Shown here: piece after piece, positions 43,013-52,880 of the stretch
How positions within the stretch are numbered: the stretch's first letter is position 1
Layout: each line of letters opens with the position of its first letter
Source: Panicum virgatum
Lineage: Eukaryota > Streptophyta > Magnoliopsida > Poales > Poaceae
Reading direction: 5' to 3'
Length of the DNA: 64,000 nucleotides
NCBI RefSeq assembly: GCF_016808335.1
Contig: NC_053139.1
Coordinates: forward strand, 15,177,819 to 15,241,818
The notes under the pieces: generated by a model
What the model was told of the DNA's origin: nothing
What the model saw: the letters and a program-made list of their open reading frames with translations, nothing else
The model's database searches: none
Position numbers and translations under genes: made by a program

Positions 43013-43050
43013 ACTCCCCCAAGCTAGCCCTTTGCTCGTCCCGAGCAAAG
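43013..43050 (-). promoter_or_regulatory. Athila polypurine tract and adjacent hairpin
   Basis: Minus strand AGCTTGGGGGAGTTG abuts the 3' LTR. Next to it is a perfect 9-bp hairpin, CTTTGCTCG (43030-43038), TCC loop, CGAGCAAAG (43042-43050). Confidence 0.75.
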
Positions 43051-44809
43051 TTTTAGACTTAGGTTGTTGATCAGGAGTTGCTACAATGTCGCATTCCTGA
43101 CTTATGCACGAGGCACAATCGAGTGTTCTTACCTTTATTCTGAATAAGTTGGTCTTGTTCGCACCTTTTACCTTACTCCTGTGGGGCTTATAGCATCATC
43201 CTCATCTTTGGCGGTTGAGGGTCAGAACGGCTTGTAGAGTACCACTTACCACTCCTTTGTTCAACCGTCAATCCGGAGGTTTTATAAAGTTTTTGAAAAG
43301 AAATATTGTAGTTCCTCGGGTGATCTCTCGGATCGCTCAATGTGTTTCATTCCTCACCAAGGCATTTTTATGCACCTTTGTTTTTTCATCCTCTTCTAAT
43401 GGCCTCTTTTTGGTGGATCTGTAGGTATGGAGGATATAATGGCAAACTTGCTTCTCATATTTCGCTAAGTCAAAGACTGGATCCACGGAGAAACAAGTCA
43501 TAAGCCTTGATCAAGATGTGCAAGTGTGTGGATATTTTTGGTGGATAGTGGATGAAACTCCTTCATATGAATTCTTTCCCTTATAATTTTTTTTGGTATG
43601 GGCTATATTTTCTCTTTCTTTTTTTTCTTTTTCTTTTCTTTTTTTCTTTTGACACGCCTTGTGGGCATGTGGCATACCTTCTTTGGGTATGCATCTTTTA
43701 TTTCTTTTTGTATAGTCCATACATCATGATGATAACTTTGGAGAGAGATAAACATGGTACAACATGGAGTTTTATTTGTGGATGGATGGATGTACTTGCT
43801 ATCTTCTAGGTGTTAGAAGTATAGCATGTGAGTGGTCGTGTACGTGATCTTGATCATGGGCGTATGAAATGATTCTCACAAAGGGTCACAACAATTTGGC
43901 AAAGCTCAATGAGAAGACAAGTTGCATATGTGGAAAAGCTGTTCAAACTTGTAACTCATATGGCTCTGGATGGGAATTGCATATCACCCAGGAACTTTTA
44001 TTTTTATTTTTGTATTTTTGAAAAGAAATACTCAGGATATCAAGTATCACGTAGGAGAAGATCATAGCAACTCTTTTCAGCCATATCATAACCCACAACA
44101 ACCTAGATTCGAATTCTGCTTTTTCGCTACCCACAAGTTTCAAGATTAAGCTTTGAACATCTAGCCACCAAACTCAGAACTTAGGGAGAGCACAAGGTTG
44201 TAACTAGGCATATGAAAGGAACTAACAGAGCAACTATTCATCATCTCAACAAGGAAAAACTACACATGCTTACTACACATACTGGAAAGCAAGTAAATAT
44301 TTTTTTGGGGTTTTTAAAGGTTTTGCCAATTTTTAGTTATGCAAATTTTTATGGATTTTCAGAATTTTGCAAATTTTTGTTTGGTTTCATGTAAGGTTTT
44401 GAAAGAAGTAAAGATAGAGTTTGATACAAGGTACCTCTTATGGTGGTCCTCCCCCAAACTAGCTTCGGGCTCACTGCAGCTGGTTGGGATTAAACCCAGC
44501 CCAACGGTAGTAGGCCCTCCACTCCTCCTGGGATTGCTGCTGTTGCTGCTCCAGGTTGCGGATCCTCATGCCTGTGTATCGCTGCCAGTTTTGAGTTATC
44601 TCGATGTGCTGCCCCAGCGACTTGTCGATGTTGGTGGTGCGCACGTTCAGCTCGCCCATCTGCCGAGTTAGAGTGGCGAAACCTCTGGACGAAGCTGTAC
44701 ATCGCGGGAGACCACTGGAGCTGGAACTGGTGGACCGGTACCCTGAGGCCAGCCGTGCCCACTCGGTGGAGCTGGCATTCTGCCATGACGAACCTCCAGC
44801 CTCATATTG
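43051..44809 (-). other. Athila 3' internal non-coding region
   Basis: Mostly AT-rich, with a pyrimidine-rich tract at 43605-43650 (plus strand). 44460-44800 is more GC-rich and on the minus strand reads Gln-rich frames (NLEQQQQQSQEEWRAYY) that continue the C-terminus of the ORF-1-like protein in broken form. Confidence 0.5.
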
Positions 44810-45991
44810 CTATGGTTGAGGCTGAGATTGCTGCTGCATGAACTCCTCCCTTCTGGCCCTGCTTCTTGTAACCCTGCCAGGAAGACCAGAAACACTATAC
44901 CTATGGCTCTCCTCTTGTGGAACAAGAGGGATGGTTAGCGAACGGCAGTTATACAGATGATACCCCGCGTTTGGCAATGGGATTTTATTTGCATAACCAT
45001 GCGAAAAGAAAATCAAGGAGTCATCCGGGCCTTTCTTGAGTGTGTGGCCTTGAACCAAGTACGCCTCATCGATCATAACACGGGGCTCCTCAATGAAGGG
45101 AATGGGGTTCCCATCTAAGATTCCCATGTTTGATGTGATGCGGGTGATCAAAGAAGTGCATTCAATAGGACCCATCATCCGAAAATTTGTGAGCCATTGC
45201 TTAACCATTGTTTGTGCGGGGGAGATTCGGATTTTGTTGACCATGGCGTATAATATCATCAACTCATTGTTCCGCACTGGCCGTGGATCAACTCTTGGAA
45301 AGAGAGTGATAGCCACCCACTTGTGCATCAAACGAAGAGTCGGATTTTGATTGTCATTGCACCGAGGTGCAAACTTGCCATGAACAACTTGACCCGAAAT
45401 CAAACCCCAAAACTCATGTCGATCAAAACCGCGGCAAGCTTTTGCAAGGGAAACTGTCAAGCGCGCTCTAAAACCAAGGAGGTAACTAAAATTTCTCCAA
45501 TTAAAATAGCGTTCAACTCCAAAAAGGCAGAAAGAAACACCATCATCCACCTCCCAAAGAGTGCAAAGAAACTAGATGGTGAGGAGACGAGAACCATTCT
45601 CCTCAACGGGCACAAAACCATCCCATCCAACCGTATGCCAAACACGAGCAAAGTCAATGTCCATACCTATTTTTTCGAGAAGGTCCAAATCGAAGGCTCT
45701 GGTTTGACCAAAGCTTCGATTCTTGATCATGGCGTAGGCTTGACGCTCGTGGTCATCTTGCAAGTCGAGGTATGGTGCATCATCTTCATCTATCTCCATG
45801 TCCTCGGCTTGCGGTTCTGCAGCTTGCTCCTCGAACTATTCTTCTTGTTCGTCTTGCTCATAATCCATTGTAGTCGGTGTTGGTGCAGGTTCGGGGGAAT
45901 GATGAGAGCTCGACTCGCCCTGCGAATGGGATGATCCCAACCTCGTCATCCTCTTGAGAGCTCTGGAAATTTTCCGCCCTGCACCTCTCAT
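44810..45991 (-). pseudogene. ATHILA ORF-1-like protein, nearly complete
   Basis: Protein family first described as the Arabidopsis ATHILA ORF-1 product (PF03078-like), function unknown. The minus-strand ATG at 45991 opens a serine-rich, acidic N-terminus (RGAGRKISRALKRMTRLGSS, later MEIDEDDAPYLDLQDDHERQ). A conserved core follows: FARVWHTVGWDGF, FLCTLWEV, FCLFGVERYFNWRNFSYLLGF, FWGLISGQ, NPTLRLMHKWVAITLFPRVD, ELMILYAMVNKIRISP, and LITRITSNMGIL. It ends in a Gln-rich tail near 44813. There is a stop after YEQDEQEE (about 45836) and a frame change near 45560. Promoter-like sequence lies upstream at 46246-46260. Confidence 0.75.
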
Positions 45992-46861
45992 GCTTGCAAC
46001 AAGAACGAACAAGAACGAACGAGAACAACTCGATTCGGGTTACGTTAGTGAAATGAAAATGAAACTCTTACCCAAAAGTTGTTCCTCCAAATATGTGATC
46101 AATCTTGCAGCAAAAAAATAAGAGAGAGTGTGTTCTTTGCAATCAAACTTGAGTCAAAATCTAAAGGAAACCCGAGCAAAAATGTGTGAGAGGGAGTGAG
46201 AGTGGAGAGAGTGAGCATGAGAGCTCATCACCCCTCTCTCGGCCTCTATTTAAAGGAATTTGGGAGAGTGCACCCGAGGAAGAGCCAGGCACAACGGTCA
46301 GGTATCTGTTGGAGAAGGTGGGCCCAGGAGCCATTGGTCCTGGGTCGGCCATCCTGTGGGGTCGGCCGGCCCCAGGGTGGGCCCCCTGGTGCCCTCCTTT
46401 GGCCAGATGCTTCCTCAACGGTTATGAACATTGGAAATATGGTGCACGGCCAAAATTTTACTCAAAAAAGATGTTCAAATTATTTTTCCCAAAGGATTTT
46501 AAAACTCAGAAAATATTTTTGGTCTTTTTGTAAAAAGGGAAAAGTGCTAGAAAAATTCCAGAATGCAGAAAACAATTTTGAAAATTTCAAACATGCAGTG
46601 GAAAAAAACAAATAAGGTGCAAAGAAAATGTTGAAAAGCGGAGAAAGCAAATATGAGATAAATACCTGTTTACCTTTGGCAAGGGCGTGTCGTTTAAAGT
46701 CCAATGTGCACGACTTTTCTCCATCGTTCTTACCATTCGTCGGCTCGTCCTGAAGGACTGGACGAGGCTGAACTCTCGACCTTCCGCCACACCTTCTTTT
46801 CCTTTTTCTTTCTTTTAGGTGAGGAGGGTCGTTGTTCTGGCTGGGGTTTTGGTGCACCTTA
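45992..46861 (-). promoter_or_regulatory. Athila internal spacer with LTR-like promoter
   Basis: On the minus strand TTTAAATAGAGGCC at about 46241-46254 is a TATA-like box about 250 bp before the ORF-1-like ATG. Upstream of it lie GGCCGGCCGACC / GGTCGGCC words (46340-46380) like those upstream of the LTR TATA box. The rest is AT-rich with no pol homology. Confidence 0.5.
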
Positions 46862-47245
46862 GAGTGCTTGCCCTTCACTGTCTTGTTGGATCCTGAAGCG
46901 CTGCTCTTCCTTCTTCTTGAACCTGAAAAACATATCCTCCCTTCCGACACGGAAACAAATTTCTCCCTTTCCGACATCGATCCTTGCCTTGGCAGACCTT
47001 AGAAAAGGTCGCCCAAGTACGAGGTCGACTCCGAGGTCGCCCTCCATATCCATTACCACAAAAGTCGGCAAGCACGAAGGAGTCTCGTAATCGTACGAAA
47101 ATGTGTTCGGCTATCCCTTAGGGATACCGAATGGTTAAATCTGCAAGCTGTACGAGCATAGTTGTTGGGGGAAAGAGTAGGATATTCAAGTGCTTCATAT
47201 ATTACCTTGGGCATTATATTCACGCTTGCCCCCAGATCGCATAGG
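46862..47245 (-). pseudogene. Athila aspartic protease, broken
   Basis: Minus-strand translation gives CDLGASVNIMPKVIYEAL (active-site Asp in DLGAS, as usual for Athila) at about 47190-47245. After frame changes come VVMDMEGDLGVDLVLGRPFL and RSAKARIDVGKGEICFRVG, the C-terminal half with the (I/V)LGRPF signature. Several frameshifts separate the halves. Confidence 0.8.
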
Positions 47246-47526
47246 CATCACTCGAAGTGTTTGATGTAGATTGAGCAGTTGATCATGGGGACCCCTGGAT
47301 CCTCTTGCACCGCTGCCACCATTCCATCCCAAACGTCGTTCCTTGGGGGATAGTACCTACCTGCATGGTTATTGCGTGGTGGCCTCCGGGACGATTTACC
47401 CCATCCGGTAGACACTATACTGACATTTTCAACGGGAGACTCGGGTTGCCCCGGGATCTTCCTGCTCTCAACAGCAGGTAATGAAGCAGCAATTTATCCA
47501 AGCTGGGTTTTGATCATTTTGTTGAA

Positions 47527-48786
47527 ACTTTACTGGTTTTTAAGAGTAGAAGACAAAGCTTCAAGCTTAACATCTAAACTTTTCAGGGATTTATCATTGG
47601 CCAAAAGCTTTTTATTTATATTTTCGTTGATTTTAACTTGGCCAAGAACAAGTTCTCTCAAGGGAGGTTGGTTTGAATTGAAATTCGAATTATAAGAAGG
47701 ATTGTAGTTATTACCTCCCTGAAAATGTGGACGTGGCTGGTTCCACCCCTGGCCTCCTTGTTGTGTACGGTACCCGTTGTTGTTGTTGTTGTTGTTGAGA
47801 TAGGCGCAGTCTTCACGGGTTTCGGGGCAATCATTCCCCGAGTGCCCTTCATTACCACAGACTTCGCACGTGAAGTGCGAACCCATGGCGTAAATGGGAG
47901 CATGGATCGGTTGTTTGCTCCCTTCCTCCATCTTCTTGATTAGGAGGTCCAGCTTTGCGGCAATCATATCCGTCTCTTTGACGGTATGCATGCCTTTTGT
48001 ACGGGGTTGGAGTCGTTCATCGCTCCACCCCTGATTGGAGACCATCTTCTCGACTAATTCTTTTGCTTTGGCAATAGTCAGGTCGAGGAAGGCTCCTCCA
48101 GCAGCAGCATCAATGTTGGCTCGAGATGTCATTGTGAGCCCGTTGTAGAAGCTTTGCAGGACGAGCCACTCGTCCATGCCATGATGAGAACAGGCCAGGA
48201 TGTATTTCTGCAGCCTCTCCCAAGCTTCTGGGATGGATTCCATCCCGGTCTACTGGAAACTTGAAATTCTCCCGCGCAGGGCATTTGTTTTGCCCAGTGG
48301 GAAGAATTTTGCGAAGAACACCTTGGAGCATTTGGCCCAGGTGTCGATGTCCTTTTCTTTATAAAACCACTATTTTGCCTTCCCCAGGAGGGAAAAGGGA
48401 AACATACGAAGCTTGACAACGTCGGCAGCGACACCCCGTATGATAACGGTGTCGTAGAGCTCCAGAAAATTCTGCAAATGTGCATTTGCGTCCTCATTTG
48501 GCTTGCCACAGAATGGGCTAGCCTGCACCATGTTGATGTGGCTTGATTTGAGCTCGAAGTTCACGTCCCTGACATTGATGTTGGGGCCATTGGCCACATT
48601 GTCGGTGGAGGGGACGGAGAACTCACGGAGTGTCTTTTCAGCCATAGCCTCAAGAACGAGTGGTGCTTTTGAAATGGGTTCCTGTGCCGGGAGGATAGCG
48701 AGAGGAGGAATGACGCGAGGTCGTGCCCTTCTCACGAGCTTCTCTGGATTGTCTGAGTAGTTTTCCGGCAGGGAGAAACCAGTCAT
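47527..48786 (-). pseudogene. Athila gag with zinc knuckle
   Basis: Structural protein of the particle. Minus-strand ATG at 48786. Conserved parts: LREFSVPST, FELKSSHINMVQASPFCGKP, EDANAHLQNFLELY, LRMFPFSLLGKAK, then after a stop WFYKEKDIDTW, GMESIPEAWERLQKYILACS, HHGMDEWLVLQSFYNGL, AAAGGAFLDLTI and the knuckle CEVCGNEGHSGNDC (CX2CX4HX4C). It is close to full length; two stops (about 48370 and 48250) break it. The Asn run after the knuckle is encoded by the (GTT)n repeat. Confidence 0.92.
47776..47797. repeat. (GTT)n trinucleotide repeat in gag
   Basis: Seven GTT units on the plus strand, read as poly-Asn on the minus strand. Confidence 0.9.
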
Positions 48787-48917
48787 ACACTACCCCTGTC
48801 TTCTTTCAAATCAAAAATAAAAGAAGACATAAAGTGACATTAGCTTGAAAGAGTAAAGACTATATCCTGAGTACAAGGTCTAAGTTAATATCAGCACAAT
48901 ATCTTTGTTCACATGCC

Positions 48918-48944
48918 GTCCTCGGCAATGGCACCAGAAATGCT
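48918..48944 (-). promoter_or_regulatory. Athila primer binding site region
   Basis: On the minus strand the 5' LTR end is followed by AGCATTTCTGGTGCCATTGC; the TGGTGCCATTGCCGAGGA part resembles the TGGCGCCGTTGCCGGGGA primer sites of Athila elements. Confidence 0.6.
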
Positions 48945-50571
48945 TGTTGACATTTCTTAGCGCAATCACTAGGAATGGTTAATCCTTAGTAACAGCGCCA
49001 GAAATGCCTGTTGGCAGTCCTTAGTGCAATCACTAGAAATGAGGGCACCGAACCCATCCTATCAACTGCACCCAAGGGGTGCCACTCTCGTGGTATAATC
49101 AATACAATTACAGATGGATCCGCAAGCGCACGGATATACCGTTGTAGCATTTCACCCGGAGAGTAAGGGTATCGTTATTTATTTGTGTCCCAAACGACGG
49201 CCGCGGCAAAGGTATTATACTCAACATTAATGATGACATTGTGCCTCAATCAATAGGCAATACTCTAACAGGGTTAAGTATAGATAAAGAATAAGCAAGG
49301 GTAATGCGACACAACACACATCCACACTCCAAGAGGAAGGAATAAAGGAGAGAAACTATAAAACAAAGAACTACTCTATCCTACGTCAAGTCAGCTGGAG
49401 CTTGGGCTAGGTTAGGTGTCCTAGTGCTTTTATCCAAAGCTGGGGTCATGTTAGACCATGGTTAGGACTGCAGGTGCCAGGAAAATGGGATAGCGGGGAG
49501 AAGATCCCGCACCGGAGTACATCCAGTCCCGTTACCTGTTTGCATGAACTTCTACACCGAACCCGAACGTCGGGGAGTACGCTAAACGCAACACCGCTGT
49601 TACGCCGGACGGACTGGGCTGTCACCACCTGCCGTCTACCCTAGTCACACCATGAATCACGGTCATATCCGAAGGATCCCGCATACCCGAGCACCACGCT
49701 TGTGTATGAAGTCACTACTCTAGTGCCCCCAGGTCTCCCACCCTTCGGATGGACGAGTAAAATACTAGAGCAAGCCCGAAAGCACAACGAACCTCTATCA
49801 GTACCCGGATCATCTGGCCTAACCAATATCGTAGCATAACTTATGAAAAAACTAATCTTGGATTGATAAACTATCAAGATAGCAAAGCAACCATGGCAAA
49901 ACTCTATATTATGAATAGAAGTCTGACAAGTTGGATACAAAGCCATACCAGGAGCCGAGGATTGCTCAACGACCCCGAGGACGACTTGCTCGCTAAAGAG
50001 AACTAGCCTAGCTCCACTAGCTAGCTAAGAGAGAGGAGAGCCTTCTTGGAGAGAATGGAATGAAGTTTGTGTGTGTGTTGAGGGGGGTGGAGGAGAGGCC
50101 TATTTATAGCTCTAGAGGTCGGTTTCCCGCTAACGCACATATGGAAGGTGATCAGGTGCCTTGGCAGCCGCTCCTCCTCGAAGTGCACTTGGACGGGAAC
50201 CAGGCCAGGTTCGGCCGACCCAAGGGCTGGGCCGACCCCACCTAGCAGCCTCTCGGCCTGATCTTCTGCTGGATGGTATATTCTTTGATCCTTATCCTTA
50301 TCCTCTGGTGCATCTTGCGAGGAGGCCCCGTTTCCTCTGACATGTGGGCCCTCTTTGTAAGGGTTTGACGCTGGATGCGATATTCTGCGTAGTTGTATGG
50401 CGTCTACTACGTGTTTTCGTCTTATTCCGCTCCTGCTTATCTAAAATGTATTGAACTCAAAAACAACTGTGGAGCAAGGTTAGAGATACAAATATGTGAG
50501 TAAGGCATGTAGTTTTCCTTTATTATTGAGTATAGTTGACAGGTAAAAATGGCACTTAAGCACCATCAACA
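48945..50571 (-). repeat. Athila 5' LTR (right)
   Basis: Direct repeat of 41374-43012 with scattered substitutions and a shortened GT run. Its minus-strand promoter would drive the gag gene. Confidence 0.93.
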
Positions 50572-50701
50572 ACTCTCCCGTTGAATGTAGCAACTGAACA
50601 TGAGGTCGCGCATGGGAATTCATACCTTCGCGCATCGTGGGAAAATCGACGGGGCGCGCCGCTTGAGATTCTGAGTCAGACCCGAACTGTCGTGGGCCTT
50701 C

Positions 50702-50709
50702 CTATAAAT
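50702..50709 (+). promoter_or_regulatory. TATA box of antisense unit B
   Basis: CCTATAAATGCCC on the plus strand, about 80 bp before the ATG at 50783. Confidence 0.55.
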
Positions 50710-50782
50710 GCCCCCTTGTTCCTTTAGTTCGTCGGGCAGTTTCTCCTGCGCCATCGCTTTGCCTCTTTCCATCGCGTCGCCA

Positions 50783-51745
50783 ATGGCTGGGAGCAAGCGT
50801 CCGGCCGACAAAGGACCCAGCGAGTAGCCGCGTAGCTTGCCGCGCCTTCGGGAGGGTGATCGCCGGCAAAGGTGAGGAAGCCCACCAGAATATTTCCCCC
50901 TCATCTGTGCATCGGGGCCTAACTCCGCCTCCTTCCTTGGGGTTTTTCACAGGGTTGATGCCAGGCCTGCCCACTGGATCGCTGCCCAGGGGGAGACTGG
51001 GGTGCCCGTTGGCCCAGGGGGCACGGGGCCGGGATCGCCGGTGTCCACGTCGTCCGCTGACTCCACCGAGGGCTATCGCCAGGAGATCCGCAACCTGGTG
51101 CAGGTAGGCTCGGAGGCTCGGGAGCAGTATTCTGCGGCGACGTGGGAGACCCACCGCCTGCGGTCCTACCTTGTCGAGGTAGAAGCTGCCCTGCAGTGGT
51201 CTGAGGAGGATGCAGTCATCGCGCGGGGTGAGGCTGCCGAGGACCGCACCCAAGTCGCAGGTACGTTCGCGTACCCTAGTCTTTGTTATGGATGTAGTTT
51301 AACCGACTGTCGTGTCCCTCGCGTTATAGATTTGGAGGAGGACTTGGCCGTGGCACACTGTGAGATCGATGTGCTGGGCCGTTGCTTCAACGACCTCTAG
51401 GATCACCACGACACCTTGAGCCACGCTGCGCTTCGCGCGGTGAGTGCGGCGAGAGTGCCCGGGGAACCGTTGCCCGATCGCCTCCGAACCCTCCCATCCC
51501 ACGTGGGACTGGCGGTGCAGTTGGACATTCACCGGGGCACGGCTCTAACACTGACTGCGGTGCAGCTCCAGTCCGGCCAGGACCTCGGCCATGTGAGGCC
51601 CGGGATCCCCGCGGGGACCTCCTTCGCGGAATGGGAGGCACTCGCCGGCAACTTCGCCGCAGCCACCGAACACGTCGCCGCTGTGACCGACACCGCAAAA
51701 CTCCTGCAACAGGCTGCTAGCCTTGGAGGGGACGAGCGCGGCTAA
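50783..51745 (+). pseudogene. Antisense unit B of the Tat element, coiled-coil protein
   Basis: Starts MAGSKRPADKGPSE then stops. Later exon-like pieces read STEGYRQEIRNLVQVGSEAR, ETHRLRSYLVEVEAALQWSE and (after an intron of about 70 bp from 51260) DLEEDLAVAHCEIDVLGRCF. A final part is ALAGNFAAATEHVAAVTDTA. This Ala/Glu-rich helical pattern resembles the C-terminal coiled coil of unit C (55522-56010), so unit B looks like a relative that lacks the PF04195-like head. Two stops indicate decay. Confidence 0.5.
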
Positions 51746-52737
51746 AATGGTGGTGGTGACAAGGTAGGCAACGGGCGGCGGTGCGATACGGACGACATCG
51801 GCTGCAACAGCCTGCGCGCGTGCCCCTGGCAGTGATGAAAAGCTCCTTCTGGTTCTTGCACCTGAGCCAGCCCTGTCGATGAAGAGCTCCTTTTGCTGCT
51901 TGCACCTGAGCTAGACTCGTCGACGAAGAGCTCATCCTGGCTTGCACCCGTGTCAGCCTCGCCTTACCTTTTTCCTTTCGTATACCCGTGTAACTTGTCC
52001 ATTTTGTTCCGGCTCTTTGAGGTCCGCGGACTTTGCGTGTAAAAATTTCTGCTATTCATGAGTATTCAATTGCTCGTAACTTTCGTGTCTACTAAGTGGG
52101 GTCGGGAAGCTGACCCCTCCTTGCTCGCGATCGTGTTGGGTTGTTTGAGCTGACCTTCGTTTAGCCGGCTTGTTAGTTTTCGTAGGGTGAGAGGTGGGGA
52201 TGCCGACCCTCACCTGATCGTGACCCCGTCCGGGTCTTTTTGCAAGCTTGACCCCAAGTTCCCCATTCGATCTCGGGTCACCGATCAAGAGTCGTCTCAT
52301 CTTTGTTTCACATTACCCTTCCTCGCACTTCTTTCGCCCGAAGTGGGAGGGCCGAGCTGTGCCACATTTTCTGTTGGAGGCGAAACATGACGCTCAAGGA
52401 GCTGGAAACGGGCAAGTTTGAGTGGAGCCCCAGTTCCCCATCGAGGGGACCCAGACTGAGTCGGCTGGCGACTGACCCTAGTTTCTTGTTGTCCCGACTG
52501 TCGAACCCATCGATGGTCCAGCTTTTGAACCTTGAGATGCTTGTGGGCCGTAGGGCCGTTTTTTGGCCCATATCCCTTCTTACCGTGGGGTAGTGTGGTC
52601 TTTTCGCCGTGCGGCATGTTTCCCCATGGGTCGCAACTATTGGGGTCATGGGCTTCGGATTCGATGGGACACGACGCGTCATGGGCCGCAGCGTCATGAT
52701 GGTCCTTGTGGGGATGAGGAGGCGGTTCGTCTTCCTC
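51746..52737 (+). other. Spacer between antisense units B and C
   Basis: Unit B 3' tail (TGTAAAAATTTCTGC near 52037), then GC-rich spacer. 52490-52590 is clearly related to 41145-41245 in the A-to-B spacer (shared words such as CCGAGATG/CTTGAGATGCTTGTGGG and TAGGGCCGTTTTT). Confidence 0.55.
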
Positions 52738-52746
52738 CCCTTTATA
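52738..52746 (+). promoter_or_regulatory. TATA box of antisense unit C
   Basis: CCTTTATAGCAGG on the plus strand about 140 bp before the ATG at 52881. Confidence 0.5.
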
Positions 52747-52880
52747 GCAGGTCGCGGCTGCTCGCATTCGCATTCACAAAAGAGAAGAAAAGAGAGAAAA
52801 CCCCTCACCTTTCTGTCGCCGTCATTTCCATAGCTATCAAGCCACCGAGCCCCCGTGCCCTTCCACTAGGAACTCCGACC

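Larger units (their letters stand above)
41374..50571 (-). mobile_element. Athila-type gypsy element lacking pol, minus strand
   Basis: 9,198 bp with LTRs of 1,639 bp (left, 3') and 1,627 bp (right, 5') that align along their whole length. It is flanked by CCTCT (41369-41373) and ACTCT (50572-50576), a near-perfect target duplication. Minus-strand polarity is shown by the LTR TATA box, a purine tract at 43013-43027 and a primer-site-like sequence at 48920-48944. Genes in order are gag, protease, spacer with an internal promoter, ATHILA ORF-1-like protein. No reverse transcriptase, RNase H or integrase is present, so it depends on another element for movement. Confidence 0.88.

Noticed and set aside
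43511..43720. Lys-rich minus-strand frame over the pyrimidine tract
   Set aside because: The KKKRKEKEKKE run is only the translation of a simple CTTTTT tract.
44339..45934. Plus-strand frames of 110-203 codons over the ATHILA ORF-1 region
   Set aside because: They are antisense to a recognised minus-strand gene and have no family resemblance.
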